64,000 bases of DNA from an uncultured Prevotellaceae bacterium (GTDB taxonomy: Bacteria; Bacteroidota; Bacteroidia; Bacteroidales; Bacteroidaceae): positions 1 through 64,000 of the forward strand of contig ONDP01000030.1 of the NCBI GenBank assembly GCA_900316645.1, in the 5' to 3' direction. Made by a program: the position numbers and the translations under genes. Positions 36,376-45,693 of the stretch are shown piece after piece. Numbering within the stretch: position 1 is the stretch's first letter; every line of letters starts with the position of its first letter. Below the pieces are notes generated by a model, which saw only the letters and a program-made list of their open reading frames with translations, had not been told where the DNA came from and ran no database searches.

Positions 36376-39300
36376 TTAATGTTGTTTATTGCTGCGTTCT
36401 TCCTCATGATAGGAACAGCGTTGGCACAGACAAAAGTTAATGGTACCGTTGTTACCCAGTTGGATAATGAGCCCGTTATCGGAGCTTCTATCATGGTAGT
36501 GGGTACGAACGAAGGTACAGTGACTGATGCAAATGGTCGATTCGAATTGGTTATGCCCGAGGGTAAAAAGACTCTTCGCATCACTTATGTTGGAATGGAA
36601 CCACTGGAAGTAAGTGCACGTCCTAACATGCGCATTGTTTTGGCTGACGATGAGAATGCACTCAGCGAAATCGTTGTTACCGGTTATGGCGTGACTCGTA
36701 AGGCTGCCTTCACAGGTGCTGCCTCTACTGTTAGCTCCAAGACGATTGCCAACAAGACCGATGCCAACCCCATTAAGGCTTTGGATGGTTCTGTCTCTGG
36801 TTTGCAGTTGACCATGGAGTCAGGTCAACCTGGTGCTCCTGCTACTATCTTCATTCGTGGTCGTAACTCACTGAACTCAGGCACACAGCCTCTGTATGTT
36901 GTTGATGGTGTTACCTATTCTTCTGATGTTGTGGGTATCCGTGCTGACGAAGGTCAGATGATTTCTCCTCTTGCCAACTTGAATGCCAACGACATTGAGA
37001 CCATCACCGTATTGAAGGATGCTACTGCAACCTCTATCTATGGTGCTCGTGCTGCTAATGGTGTCATCGTTATTACCACAAAGAAAGGTAAGAGCGGCAA
37101 GCCAAAGGTAAACTTCAATGCTAAGATCGGTTGGCAGTTTATGCCTGCCTACAAGCACTTCAAGTACAACCCCGTAGGAGCTGATCAGTACAATGAATTG
37201 TGGGCTGAAGCTTGTGCTAACGAGAAAGCCGACCTGGGTGCAGATAGTGGTGTTCAGTACTATATGGATGGTTTGGGCTTGAATTATGATGCTCAGGGTT
37301 ACAAGGACTTCATGATTTGGGGTACAGAAATCTATACTCAAGAAGGCAAGACTACCAACTGGCTTGACGAGGTGACCCGTACAGGATTTACTCAGAATTA
37401 CTCTGTTGATGTTCAGGGTGGTGGTGCGGTAGCAGGAACTCCTTCTTACTATTTATCTTTGGACTACCTGAAAGACCAAGCCATCGTTATTGGCAAGGAT
37501 TTGCAGCGTTATTCATTCCGCTTCAACTTCGAACATGAACCTTCTAAGGTTGTGAAGTTCGGTTTCAACACCAACTTTGTCTATTCAGAGACCAATATGG
37601 GTGCTGGTGGTGGTTACTTCACCGATCCTATTACTCAGGCCTTCATGCAGAGTCCTCTATCTCCAGTTTATACAGAAGAGGGCGCTTGGAACTTCGAGAC
37701 TGTAAATGACTACAACCCTGTAGCTATTCGTAGCGGCAAGGGCGACCAAAGTCTTGCCAAGCAGTATCGTGTGCTGTTCTCTCCTTGGGTTCAGATTAAC
37801 TTCATGAAAGACTTGCACTTCTTGTCACGTGCCAGCATTGATGCTCACGTTGTTGACGAGTTCGGTTTCTGGTCGTTCATGCAGCCTCAGGGTAAGGATA
37901 TGCGTGGTATGGGTGAAGACTCTAACAACTACAACATTCACCTGTCTATCACCAACACCTTGAACTACATTAAGACCTTCAACAAGGTACACAATTTGAA
38001 TGTGATGTTAGGTCAGGAGGCTCAGAAAACCATCTTGAAGCAGGCTTATCTTGCAGGTTCTAACTACCCTGTTGAAGATATGCCCCAAGTGCAGCTTGCT
38101 GCTACACCAAGTTCCGCCAGGACTACAATGGATCGTATGACTCTGGCTTCGTTCTTTGGAAATGTAGAGTATGACTATGCTAACAAATACTATCTCTCAG
38201 CAAGTCTGCGTGCAGATGGTTCTTCTCGCTTCTCTAAGGACAACCGTTGGGGTGTGTTTGCCTCTGTAGGTGCAAAGTATCGTATCTCAGCTGAGAAGTT
38301 CATGGAGGGTACTAAGAACTGGTTGCAAAACCTGACACTCCGTGCTTCTTATGGTTCGTCAGGTAACTCTGAGGTGGGTGACGTCTCTGTACCTGCCGGT
38401 GGCTGGTATGCTGCTAAGGACCTCTACGGTTTTGGCTGGAATTATAACAGTCAGCCAGGTATGGCCTATGAGCAGATGGGTAACAACGACTTGAAATGGG
38501 AGCGCACCAAGAAGTTCAATATTGGATTGGATGCCACACTCTTCGGTCGTTTCAACCTGGAGTTTGACTACTATGTTCACAACACTACCGATATGGTGTT
38601 TGCCGTTCCTGCTTCTTACGCTATGGGGCTTACTTCTTATTATAAGAACATCGGTGAGTTGCAAAATAAAGGTATTGAGTTCACCCTCGGTGTCAACATT
38701 CTGAAGAATAAGGACTGGAACTGGAATGTTACTTTGACTGGTTCACACAACAAGAACGTTGTGAAGAAGCTTTCTACCGATATGCCTATTGAGGGAACCT
38801 ATCAGACAACTGAGGTCGGTTATCCTATCTATCAGTTCAAGATGAAGGAATATGCCGGTGTTGATTCTGAAACAGGTGAACCCATGTGGTATCTGAATGA
38901 GACTGGCTCTGAGACCACAAAGGACTACAATGCAGCTGCAAAGCGCTATGTAGGCGATGCTAACCCCAGTTTCTTGGGTTCATTCACTAACAACCTGAAC
39001 TGGAAGGGTATCGACTTCTCATTCCAACTGAACTATTCGTTCGGTCGTAAGATTTATGGTAACAGTTTGCGCTATGACGAGCAGATTGGTGGTTCGTTTG
39101 GTCAGAACTTCACTGAGTATGTTTATGAGAACCATTGGAAGCAGCCTGGTGATATTACAAGCGTTCCCCGCTTAGAGGCATTCGGTGCTGCAGGTAAGCA
39201 TAGCAGCCAGTTCTTGATGAACGGTAACTACCTCAAACTGCGTAACATCACACTCGGCTACACTTTCCCAACCGAATTGACAGAGAAGTTCTATGTAACT

Positions 39301-39456
39301 CGCCTGAGAGTTTACGTACAGGCAGACAACCTCTACACATGGGGTGCAAGCAACTATCGTGGTTTCGATCCTGCCAGTGTTGGTGCCGATGGTGTACAGT
39401 GGTGGAACTTCCCACAGTCACGTAACGTTGTATTCGGTGTGAATGTAAGTTTTTAA
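36364..39456 (+). CDS. SusC/RagA-like TonB-dependent importer (right)
   Basis: About 1030 residues: signal peptide (ALAQ), carboxypeptidase-regulatory-like domain (GTVVTQLDNEPVIGASIMV), plug (LSEIVVTGYG, LDGSVSGLQLTMESGQPG, LKDATATSIYGARAANG) and a barrel ending VVFGVNVSF. It pairs with the SusD 26 bases downstream, and the operon continues to an intact C10 cysteine protease. RagAB-type peptide import is therefore a good guess, though glycan import cannot be excluded. Start ATG at 36364. Confidence 0.93.
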   Translation: MEKRLMLFIAAFFLMIGTALAQTKVNGTVVTQLDNEPVIGASIMVVGTNEGTVTDANGRFELVMPEGKKTLRITYVGMEPLEVSARPNMRIVLADDENALSEIVVTGYGVTRKAAFTGAASTVSSKTIANKTDANPIKALDGSVSGLQLTMESGQPGAPATIFIRGRNSLNSGTQPLYVVDGVTYSSDVVGIRADEGQMISPLANLNANDIETITVLKDATATSIYGARAANGVIVITTKKGKSGKPKVNFNAKIGWQFMPAYKHFKYNPVGADQYNELWAEACANEKADLGADSGVQYYMDGLGLNYDAQGYKDFMIWGTEIYTQEGKTTNWLDEVTRTGFTQNYSVDVQGGGAVAGTPSYYLSLDYLKDQAIVIGKDLQRYSFRFNFEHEPSKVVKFGFNTNFVYSETNMGAGGGYFTDPITQAFMQSPLSPVYTEEGAWNFETVNDYNPVAIRSGKGDQSLAKQYRVLFSPWVQINFMKDLHFLSRASIDAHVVDEFGFWSFMQPQGKDMRGMGEDSNNYNIHLSITNTLNYIKTFNKVHNLNVMLGQEAQKTILKQAYLAGSNYPVEDMPQVQLAATPSSARTTMDRMTLASFFGNVEYDYANKYYLSASLRADGSSRFSKDNRWGVFASVGAKYRISAEKFMEGTKNWLQNLTLRASYGSSGNSEVGDVSVPAGGWYAAKDLYGFGWNYNSQPGMAYEQMGNNDLKWERTKKFNIGLDATLFGRFNLEFDYYVHNTTDMVFAVPASYAMGLTSYYKNIGELQNKGIEFTLGVNILKNKDWNWNVTLTGSHNKNVVKKLSTDMPIEGTYQTTEVGYPIYQFKMKEYAGVDSETGEPMWYLNETGSETTKDYNAAAKRYVGDANPSFLGSFTNNLNWKGIDFSFQLNYSFGRKIYGNSLRYDEQIGGSFGQNFTEYVYENHWKQPGDITSVPRLEAFGAAGKHSSQFLMNGNYLKLRNITLGYTFPTELTEKFYVTRLRVYVQADNLYTWGASNYRGFDPASVGADGVQWWNFPQSRNVVFGVNVSF

Positions 39457-39482
39457 TGAAACCAGAAAAAAAATAGAAGACA

Positions 39483-40892
39483 ATGAAAAATATTAAGATA
39501 TTTGCAATAGGTGCTGCTTTGACTTTAGGACTGGCCTCTTGTGGTGATGCCTACTTTGATGTAGACATGGATCAGAACAAGACATCTGAGACAGCCTTCA
39601 ATTCAGCCCAGGATGTAAAGAACGGTATGATTGGTGCCTACTATGCATTGGGTAACTACCGTTTCTATGGAAATTATGTTGTGGCAGTAGGTGACATGGC
39701 TTCTGATCTTGCTACGGCTGATGCTTCTTCTGGACATTTTGTTCAGATTAACACTTATCAGATTACTGATACCAATGGAGAACTGGACGATATCTGGAAT
39801 TATGGTTATAAAGTTATTGACCGTTCAACACGCGCCATCAATGGTGCTGAGAAGATTATGGAAGCAGGAGTCACAGAGGATGAAGAGTTTGCAATCAATT
39901 CTTATATGTCACAGTGCTATGCACTGCGTGCTTTGGCAACATTCACGCTGACCAACATCTTCGGTCTGCCATATAAAGCAGGTCAGACCAACAGCCAGCT
40001 GGGTATTATTCTCGTGAAAGACAAGTCTTACACTATTGCTGATGAGGTTCATCGCTCAAGTGTTGAGGATTGCTACGCACAGGTGCTCAGCGACATCGCA
40101 AAGGCAAAGGAACTCTATGCTGGTGAGGATGAGATGAACGGTGCTCCACAGTTCTATTTCAACATGGCTGCCATCTATGCTTTGGAGGCTCGTGTAAACC
40201 TCTTCATGGGCAAGTATGCTGAAGCTAAGACTGCTGCTCAGAATGCTATTGACGAGCGCGGCTCTGATGGTGCTACTGCTGAAAACTATGTTTCGATGTG
40301 GTCATCAAATGCCATCTCACCTGAGGATATTCTGACTATCAACAAGACTAATGATGATAACCTGTCAGCTAACGCCCTGAACACGTTGTATGGCAGCTAT
40401 GGTGGCAAGATTTCTGCTGCCGTACAAGGAATTTTCGGAGAAAACGACTGCCGTGCAGGTGTTTTGGCCAAGACCGCTTACAAATTCTGTGGTCTTCCTA
40501 CTGCCCAGGCTGTCAGCAACATCCCCGTATTCCGCGTTTCAGAGATGTATCTGATTCTGGCTGAGTGCGAGACTCAGTTGGGCAATACCAACGAGGCTAA
40601 GGAGGCATTGTTCTTCACTGCTAGTCGTGATGCCGACATTGCCAGCACTGACGATCTGCCCGCAACAAAGGACGACCTGATGTCATTCATTAACGACGAG
40701 CGTATCCGTGAACTCTATCAGGAGGGCTTCCGTTGGTATGATGCACGCCGTCAGGGTCTGAAGATTACAGTCGCAACAACTAAGCAGAATTTTGATGTTG
40801 CTAAGTTCGTTTATCCTATTCCTGCAGCAGAAATCAATGCTGGCTACGGAACAGAGCAGAACGAAGGCTGGTCAAGTAATCTGCCTAAGTAA
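39483..40892 (+). CDS. SusD/RagB-like lipoprotein (right)
   Basis: A lipoprotein signal (GLASCGDAYFDVDMDQNK), TPR-like SusD helices (SYMSQCYALRALATFTLTNIFGLPY) and the C-terminal INDERIRELYQEGFRWYDARRQGL motif are intact; length 469. It acts as the extracellular lid of the preceding SusC. A hairpin follows the stop and separates it from the protease gene. Confidence 0.92.
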   Translation: MKNIKIFAIGAALTLGLASCGDAYFDVDMDQNKTSETAFNSAQDVKNGMIGAYYALGNYRFYGNYVVAVGDMASDLATADASSGHFVQINTYQITDTNGELDDIWNYGYKVIDRSTRAINGAEKIMEAGVTEDEEFAINSYMSQCYALRALATFTLTNIFGLPYKAGQTNSQLGIILVKDKSYTIADEVHRSSVEDCYAQVLSDIAKAKELYAGEDEMNGAPQFYFNMAAIYALEARVNLFMGKYAEAKTAAQNAIDERGSDGATAENYVSMWSSNAISPEDILTINKTNDDNLSANALNTLYGSYGGKISAAVQGIFGENDCRAGVLAKTAYKFCGLPTAQAVSNIPVFRVSEMYLILAECETQLGNTNEAKEALFFTASRDADIASTDDLPATKDDLMSFINDERIRELYQEGFRWYDARRQGLKITVATTKQNFDVAKFVYPIPAAEINAGYGTEQNEGWSSNLPK

Positions 40893-40912
40893 CATAATAC
40901 CTATTCAAAACA

Positions 40913-40944
40913 GTGGTGTGTCGGCAATATAGGAACCGGCACAC
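40913..40944 (+). terminator. Hairpin between SusD and the C10 protease
   Basis: GGTGTGTCGG pairs with CCGGCACACC (one mismatch) around a short loop, followed by TTTTACTTTTT. It may lower protease expression relative to SusCD. Confidence 0.6.
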
Positions 40945-40965
40945 CCTTTTACTTTTTAAATTTAA

Positions 40966-42615
40966 ATGCCTATGCGCAAGAATGTACTTTTATTATTAAC
41001 TATCTTATGGAGTATCCATACAACCGTATATGCTCAACATCGGTCGTTCAGTAGCATGAAGCGTATTGCACAGGAAAAACTTTCTGAAAGCGAGGTCAAC
41101 CTTTTAGATAATCTGTGCAACCTTTACATTTATGGCAATGACAAGGGATTCGTTATTATGAATCGCGACGGAGAGAGTAAGGCTATCATTGGCTACTCTC
41201 ACAACAAATACGACAAAAGTTGCCTGCCTGAAGGATTGAAATGGTGGTTAGGAGTAGCGGGAAAAGCTACGCAAGTACAAGGTATCATCCATGAATCTAC
41301 AACTAAAAGAGCTCCGTTTACTGCTGTTGAGCCCTTTATCAAGTCAACATGGAATCAAGGGAAACCATATTACTATCTTTGTCCGAAAAATCAAAGTGGA
41401 GAAAACTGCATGACGGGTTGTGTGGCTACTGCCCTGTCGCAAGTGCTTTACTACTACAAGTACCCTACAACATCAGAAGGCAGCGGATCGTACACCGTTG
41501 GAGATAAAGAATATGAAAAGTCCATCAATACCACCTACGACTGGGAAAATATGAAGGACAACTATAAGCAGACGGAACTGCGTTCCTCTGCTCCTGTTCA
41601 GGCGGTAGCCGAACTGATGCGCGATTGTGGTTATGCAACCGGGATGAACTACTCAGCTGAAAGTAGTGGCGCTGGAGACTACAGTATGGCACTGGCTTTA
41701 AGATACAACTTCAAATATGACTCTCTGGCTATCAGATATTATGATCGCAGTAACTATTCCGATGAGGAATGGAAAGGAATGGTTTACGCTGCACTCGAAA
41801 AGAAAATGCCTGTTATGTATGCTGGTACTGATGAAGCGGGACAGTCAGGGCATGAATTCCTGCTCTGTGGTGTTGATAACGAAGGATTGGTCTATGTTAA
41901 CTGGGGCTGGGGAGGCGATGGTGATGGCTTCTTCGATTTAGATGCACTGAAATACTTCGGAAATGAGTTCAACAGCTATCAGACAATGGTAATAGGTACG
42001 AGGCCTCAACAGACACCAGACGCTCAGGATAAATTTGAATCAGCATGGGTGGCTGACAACATTAATTATTCTGTAGTGGATGAAGATGTTTTACAGATGG
42101 AACTGAGCTATCTGTTCAACTATTCGGTTTTGGATTTTAACGGCACTATTGATTTGGCTCTGGAAAACAAGAGTAAGTCAAGTGAAGTGACTTATTTAAA
42201 TATAGTGGATACCAAGGATAAAGATGTAGGTAGGGTTCAGCCTCTCTATGGTTTCTACTTCGTTGACAAAGAAACAGACAAAATTAACCCTGTGCAAATG
42301 GAAGGCTTCAAAGAGCTAGCTCCTGGTATCTATCGTATGTATCTCACCTGTAAGGAAAAGCGCGACAGTCAGCGACAGCTGATTAGAAGTTTGGGGGGAG
42401 TACAGTATGCAACGCTAAAGAAACTCAATGATGGTACTTTACTTGTATCCAACAATGATGTTGATGATATTGACACTGGTATCCAGGCCATCCACAGCAC
42501 TAAAACATCCTATGCCTCAAATACACTTTACAACCTGAAAGGTCAAATGATTTCGCCTAACGCCAAGATACAGAAGGGTATTTATGTGGTGAATGGCAAG
42601 AAAGTAATCAGATAA
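40966..42615 (+). CDS. C10 family cysteine protease (streptopain-like), secreted
   Basis: A signal peptide (VYAQ) and a Spi-like pro-domain (about 25-115, with KGFVIMNRDG) precede the mature domain. The catalytic Cys is at about 152 (MTGCVATALSQVLYYYKYPT) and the His at about 296 (GHEFLLCGVD), followed by VNWGWGG. The C-terminal part is beta-rich and ends in a YNLKGQMI...GIYVVNGKKVIR tail. All key residues are present, so activity is expected. Linkage to SusCD suggests protein degradation coupled to peptide import. It is the intact counterpart of the pseudogene at 25 kb. Confidence 0.9.
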   Translation: MPMRKNVLLLLTILWSIHTTVYAQHRSFSSMKRIAQEKLSESEVNLLDNLCNLYIYGNDKGFVIMNRDGESKAIIGYSHNKYDKSCLPEGLKWWLGVAGKATQVQGIIHESTTKRAPFTAVEPFIKSTWNQGKPYYYLCPKNQSGENCMTGCVATALSQVLYYYKYPTTSEGSGSYTVGDKEYEKSINTTYDWENMKDNYKQTELRSSAPVQAVAELMRDCGYATGMNYSAESSGAGDYSMALALRYNFKYDSLAIRYYDRSNYSDEEWKGMVYAALEKKMPVMYAGTDEAGQSGHEFLLCGVDNEGLVYVNWGWGGDGDGFFDLDALKYFGNEFNSYQTMVIGTRPQQTPDAQDKFESAWVADNINYSVVDEDVLQMELSYLFNYSVLDFNGTIDLALENKSKSSEVTYLNIVDTKDKDVGRVQPLYGFYFVDKETDKINPVQMEGFKELAPGIYRMYLTCKEKRDSQRQLIRSLGGVQYATLKKLNDGTLLVSNNDVDDIDTGIQAIHSTKTSYASNTLYNLKGQMISPNAKIQKGIYVVNGKKVIR

Positions 42616-42663
42616 TCAACTCAAAAACAAATGCAAACGTAACTAAGTCTCAAAATGATAGTT

Positions 42664-42695
42664 ATCGGGAGCCCCTCGTGAGAAGGCCTCCCGAT
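42664..42695. terminator. ATCGGGAG-type hairpin behind the C10 gene
   Basis: ATCGGGAG pairs with CTCCCGAT. It is the inverted, 1-mismatch copy of 24182-24213, and it is again followed by the cassette promoter. Confidence 0.75.
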
Positions 42696-42725
42696 TAATT
42701 TTACCGATTAATTTTATACCATTTG

Positions 42726-42757
42726 TTTGGAAGATTTAGAAAAAAGGATTATCTTTG
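42726..42757 (+). promoter_or_regulatory. Cassette promoter (TTTG, 20 bp, TATCTTTG)
   Basis: Consensus boxes and spacing in the TTTGTTTGGAAGATT context seen at 24131 and 24910 on the other strand. Confidence 0.78.
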
Positions 42758-42781
42758 CAGACGAGAAATATGTAAAGTGAT

Positions 42782-42994
42782 ATGGAGGCTACATCATTAA
42801 ATCCAACTCAGATGCATTTGTTGAAACTCTTCTCGTTCAACAATAGTGAATCTTATGCGAAAGAGATTCAGACTGTGTTGACAAAGTATTTTCAGAATCG
42901 GTTAGATGAAGAGGCCGATCGCTTATGGGATGAAGGTGTCCTGAATCAAGAAAAACTTGATGAGATAAGGAGGACAGACCTTCATGCCAAATAA
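42782..42994 (+). CDS. Antitoxin of a PIN toxin-antitoxin pair
   Basis: A 70-residue protein (MEATSLNPTQMHLLKLFSF..., then LDEEADRLWDEGVLNQEKLDEIRR) of a type found before PIN-domain toxins in Bacteroidota. It overlaps the PIN gene by 11 bases. It probably binds and blocks the toxin and represses the promoter; these roles come from pairing, not from a recognised DNA-binding motif. Confidence 0.72.
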   Translation: MEATSLNPTQMHLLKLFSFNNSESYAKEIQTVLTKYFQNRLDEEADRLWDEGVLNQEKLDEIRRTDLHAK

Positions 42995-43406
42995 ATCAAC
43001 TATGTCTCGATTAGTCATTGATACCAATTGCTTGATACAGTGTATTTCTCGTCGTAGTGCCTATCACGACTTATGGTTGTCACTACTAGACGGGAGAAAT
43101 TCTTTGTGTGTTTCTACTGAGATTCTTGATGAATACGCAGAGATAATTGAAAAATATACAAGTCCAGTATTTGCTGAGTCTGCCCTTGGAGTTATAACAA
43201 ATAACCCATTTACCTTGTTTATCAACCCATATTTTAATTTCAAATTGATTTCTGCTGATCCTGATGATAATAAATTTATCGATTGCGCTATAGCTGCTAA
43301 TGCAAAGTATGTAGTAACGGAAGATAGTCATTTTGAAATTCTCAAGCATATTGACTTCCCTAAAGTAAACCTTATCTCTCTTGATGATATTATAAAATGT
43401 ATCTGA
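42984..43406 (+). CDS. PIN-domain RNase toxin
   Basis: A 140-residue PIN domain with VIDTNCLIQ (first acidic residue), STEILDEYAEII, DPDDNKFIDCAIAANAKYVVTEDSHF (metal-binding Asp/Glu cluster) and FPKVNLISLDDII. This is the putative TA toxin PIN family, which cuts RNA. The start may be at 43002 (MSRLVIDTN). An orphan sorting tail follows its stop. Confidence 0.82.
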   Translation: MPNKSTMSRLVIDTNCLIQCISRRSAYHDLWLSLLDGRNSLCVSTEILDEYAEIIEKYTSPVFAESALGVITNNPFTLFINPYFNFKLISADPDDNKFIDCAIAANAKYVVTEDSHFEILKHIDFPKVNLISLDDIIKCI

Positions 43407-43408
43407 CG

Positions 43409-43507
43409 AAGAGCGAAGCTCATGTTAAGATAGAACCTTTAAGACAGCGTAAGGGCTTCATCATCCGCCGTCAGGGTGACGAGGTGAAGAAGGTGATAGT
43501 TCGCTAA
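43409..43507 (+). other. Orphan C-terminal sorting-like tail, copy 3
   Basis: After the PIN stop the DNA encodes ...LRQRKGFIIRRQG, then DEVKKVIVR and a stop, in a frame not continuous with the toxin. No start codon or body precedes it. It matches the ends of the two orphan tails at 23-24 kb. Confidence 0.72.
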
Positions 43508-43524
43508 CTCTATCTTTTAAATAT

Positions 43525-43565
43525 AGCAGGGCAGGAATATCAGTCATTCTTGCCCTGCTTTTTTC
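43525..43565. terminator. AGCAGGGCA hairpin with T-run
   Basis: A 9-bp stem (AGCAGGGCA/TGCCCTGCT) followed by TTTTTT. It ends the PIN cassette and, from the other side, the minus-strand gene that stops here. Confidence 0.75.
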
Positions 43566-43977
43566 ATTCTACTTCGTCTGTCCATCCGTTAGTGCGGAAC
43601 AGGTTACGAATGTCTTCCTGCAGAGCTGGTGGGATGAGGCGTGAACCATTGCGATACTCGAAGTAGTAAGTGCGGTTGGTGAGGCCGATTATGCCCTGAC
43701 GGACGGCGGGCTCGACGCGCCTGGGCATCTCGTCTGTGAAGGTTTTCGTCATACCTTTGGCGAAGCGTACCTTCTGGTCGTTACGATACATCGGACAGTC
43801 TACAGTTGCCACACCCTCGAAATGCGGATTGACGCATCGGTAGGTACTGGCGGTATGGGGCACATGCTGTCCTACAAGCCATCGCAGGCACTGGTTGTGC
43901 AATGGGCACTGGTCGATATAGCATACGGTATAGCCTTCTTTGGCTTGCTTGATTAACAGTTCTTCTTTATTCTTCAT
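43564..43977 (-). CDS. DUF6078-like Cys-rich protein
   Basis: A 137-residue protein with spaced Cys (VCYIDQCPLHNQCLRW, YRCVNPHF, VDCPMY) that could bind a metal. A winged-helix-like C-terminus may be present. I associate it with DUF6078 of Bacteroidales, which often sits near VapE-type genes; this is a tentative match. Function unknown. Confidence 0.55.
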   Translation of the reverse strand: MKNKEELLIKQAKEGYTVCYIDQCPLHNQCLRWLVGQHVPHTASTYRCVNPHFEGVATVDCPMYRNDQKVRFAKGMTKTFTDEMPRRVEPAVRQGIIGLTNRTYYFEYRNGSRLIPPALQEDIRNLFRTNGWTDEVE

Positions 43978-44013
43978 GATTTCAATTGCTTTTAGTTCCT
44001 AAATTTTTAATGA

Positions 44014-44140
44014 ATTTCAAAATGTCCCTCACATCTTAACATTTTCGCCGGGAATGCCTTTGTACAGTGGGGTTGAGGCACGTTAGGGAAAAGCGTTTTA
44101 GGGTAACGTCTCCCTAACGTTTTTGCCTTTCTTCCCTCAC
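44014..44140. repeat. Left terminal inverted repeat of the VapE unit
   Basis: About 125 bases match the reverse complement of 45565-45690 at close to 88% over the core (44014-44120 against 45585-45690). The inner part contains a perfect ACGTTAGGGA/TCCCTAACGT stem. The repeat reaches the stop codon of the VapE gene. Confidence 0.8.
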
Positions 44141-45345
44141 GCCACATGGAGTGGAACGGCTTTGTAATACGCTACGTTACTGTGACTCTTGTGCTCGTAG
44201 TCGAGGGCGACGAGTGCACGTCCCAGTTCAACCTTTGCCTTCGTCGTGACTGTCACGTTGGGATATGCGTCGCGGATAATCTCCAGCATCTCTGTGGTAT
44301 TCATCGACTTCACCTTCTCACCCTCCTTGGGCTTGCGGAAACAGACTTTCACCATCTCTGCAATGTCCTTCTGCTGCATATAGGCGAGGTTCAGCTGCTG
44401 AATACGAGCCACCTCAGTGTTGTTAAACCAATATGGCGTTTCCAACACTTGGATCTCATACAACACCTGGGCGTACAACTGCTCATAGTCAATGTCGCCA
44501 GCATTGTCAATCAGCTGTCCCTTGGGAATGCGGAGGCAGATGTAGCGACGACTGCCCGTTGCATCGGTCAGGGGATGCGGATTGTTGGTAGTCGATACGA
44601 ATGACGCATAGCGGGGACGGTCGTCCTGGGCCTTGCCGAAGATGGGCCGCCCATTCACCTTATTCTTCGACAAGGTCTGCTTCAACGCCGCGTGCTGACT
44701 GGGGCGGATGGCTTCGAGCTCGTCGAGGTTCACCAGCAGGTTGTTCGTCAGCGCCATCTCCTTGTCGAACTTGTTCGACAGGTTCAGGTGATCCAGATAG
44801 TACTCGCGAAGCTGACAAGGCAGCAGTCGGCGCAGGAATGTAGTCTTTCCACAGCCTTGCGCACCAATCAGCACAGGCACCACCTCGTTGCCGTGCAGCG
44901 TGTCGAGCTGTAGCCAGTGGGCCACCGTTGCGCGTAGCCAGACGGCCAAGAAGGCGAGTTGCTCTGAACTGAGGCCTGGCAGACGCGAGAACAGCTTGGC
45001 TACGTGGTTCTGTCCGTCCCATTTGGGCAGGTCGTTCAAGAAAGCCAAGACAGGGTTGTACATGCGCACCTCCTCAGAGTTGACATACATGGTGATGTCG
45101 GCCTTGGGGTTGCACACCTCATCCAGCCCCTCGCGAAGGGCATGGATGACCATACTGTTCTGGGCTTCCTGCGTCAGTGGACGATAGTCGGCTGTCACAT
45201 CATCCCTCATCTTGAATTCGACCTTTCCGCTCAGCACATTGCGTCGCAGACGGTAGTTGTCGTTAATAAACTGCTCGATAAAGAGCACACTCTCTGTTTG
45301 AACATTTTGGGGCTGTTCAACCACCACTAAGGATTTTTCTTCCAT
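44137..45345 (-). CDS. VapE/DUF3874 protein (virulence-associated E family, SF3-like ATPase)
   Basis: A 402-residue protein. After an N-terminal region comes the VapE ATPase core: VPVLIGAQGCGKTTFLRRLL (Walker A), LLVNLDELEAI (Walker B) and FVSTTNNPHPLTDATGSRRY (sensor and Arg finger). The C-terminus (MNTTEMLEIIRDAYPN) is DUF3874-like. Relatives occur on phage satellites and mobile islands as replication helicases. Here it is alone, framed by inverted repeats, with no integrase or capsid gene beside it. Confidence 0.85.
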   Translation of the reverse strand: MEEKSLVVVEQPQNVQTESVLFIEQFINDNYRLRRNVLSGKVEFKMRDDVTADYRPLTQEAQNSMVIHALREGLDEVCNPKADITMYVNSEEVRMYNPVLAFLNDLPKWDGQNHVAKLFSRLPGLSSEQLAFLAVWLRATVAHWLQLDTLHGNEVVPVLIGAQGCGKTTFLRRLLPCQLREYYLDHLNLSNKFDKEMALTNNLLVNLDELEAIRPSQHAALKQTLSKNKVNGRPIFGKAQDDRPRYASFVSTTNNPHPLTDATGSRRYICLRIPKGQLIDNAGDIDYEQLYAQVLYEIQVLETPYWFNNTEVARIQQLNLAYMQQKDIAEMVKVCFRKPKEGEKVKSMNTTEMLEIIRDAYPNVTVTTKAKVELGRALVALDYEHKSHSNVAYYKAVPLHVA

Positions 45346-45564
45346 AGTTACAGTTTAATTTATTAGTTAACAAAAATAGTTTTGGTCTGGTTTTTCATGG
45401 TGTTTTTCTGGTATTCTTTCCATGATTCCCATTTCCAAGTGCAAAGATAATAAAAAAAATTGCGGTATGCAAATATTTCCCCCCAAAACCTGCATTTTAA
45501 CACCCTATTATTTTGCATTTTAACACTTAAAATTTTTCAAAGGCTTGCTATATATAAATAAGGT

Positions 45565-45690
45565 GTGAGGGAGAGCCTATAAAGACGTTAGGGAGACGTT
45601 ACCCTAAACCGTTTTTCCCTAACGTGCCTCAGCCCTCTGTACAAAGGCGTTCCGAGCAAAAACGTGAGGAAGTGAGGGACATTTTGAAAT
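45565..45690. repeat. Right terminal inverted repeat of the VapE unit
   Basis: Counterpart of 44014-44140, lying upstream of the VapE gene. The 220 bases between it and the start codon are AT-rich. Confidence 0.8.
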
Positions 45691-45693
45691 ACT

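Noticed and set aside
44601-45022. Long open frames on both strands inside the VapE gene
   Set aside because: They lie in a GC-rich part of a well-supported ATPase gene, have biased composition and show no domain. They are shadows.
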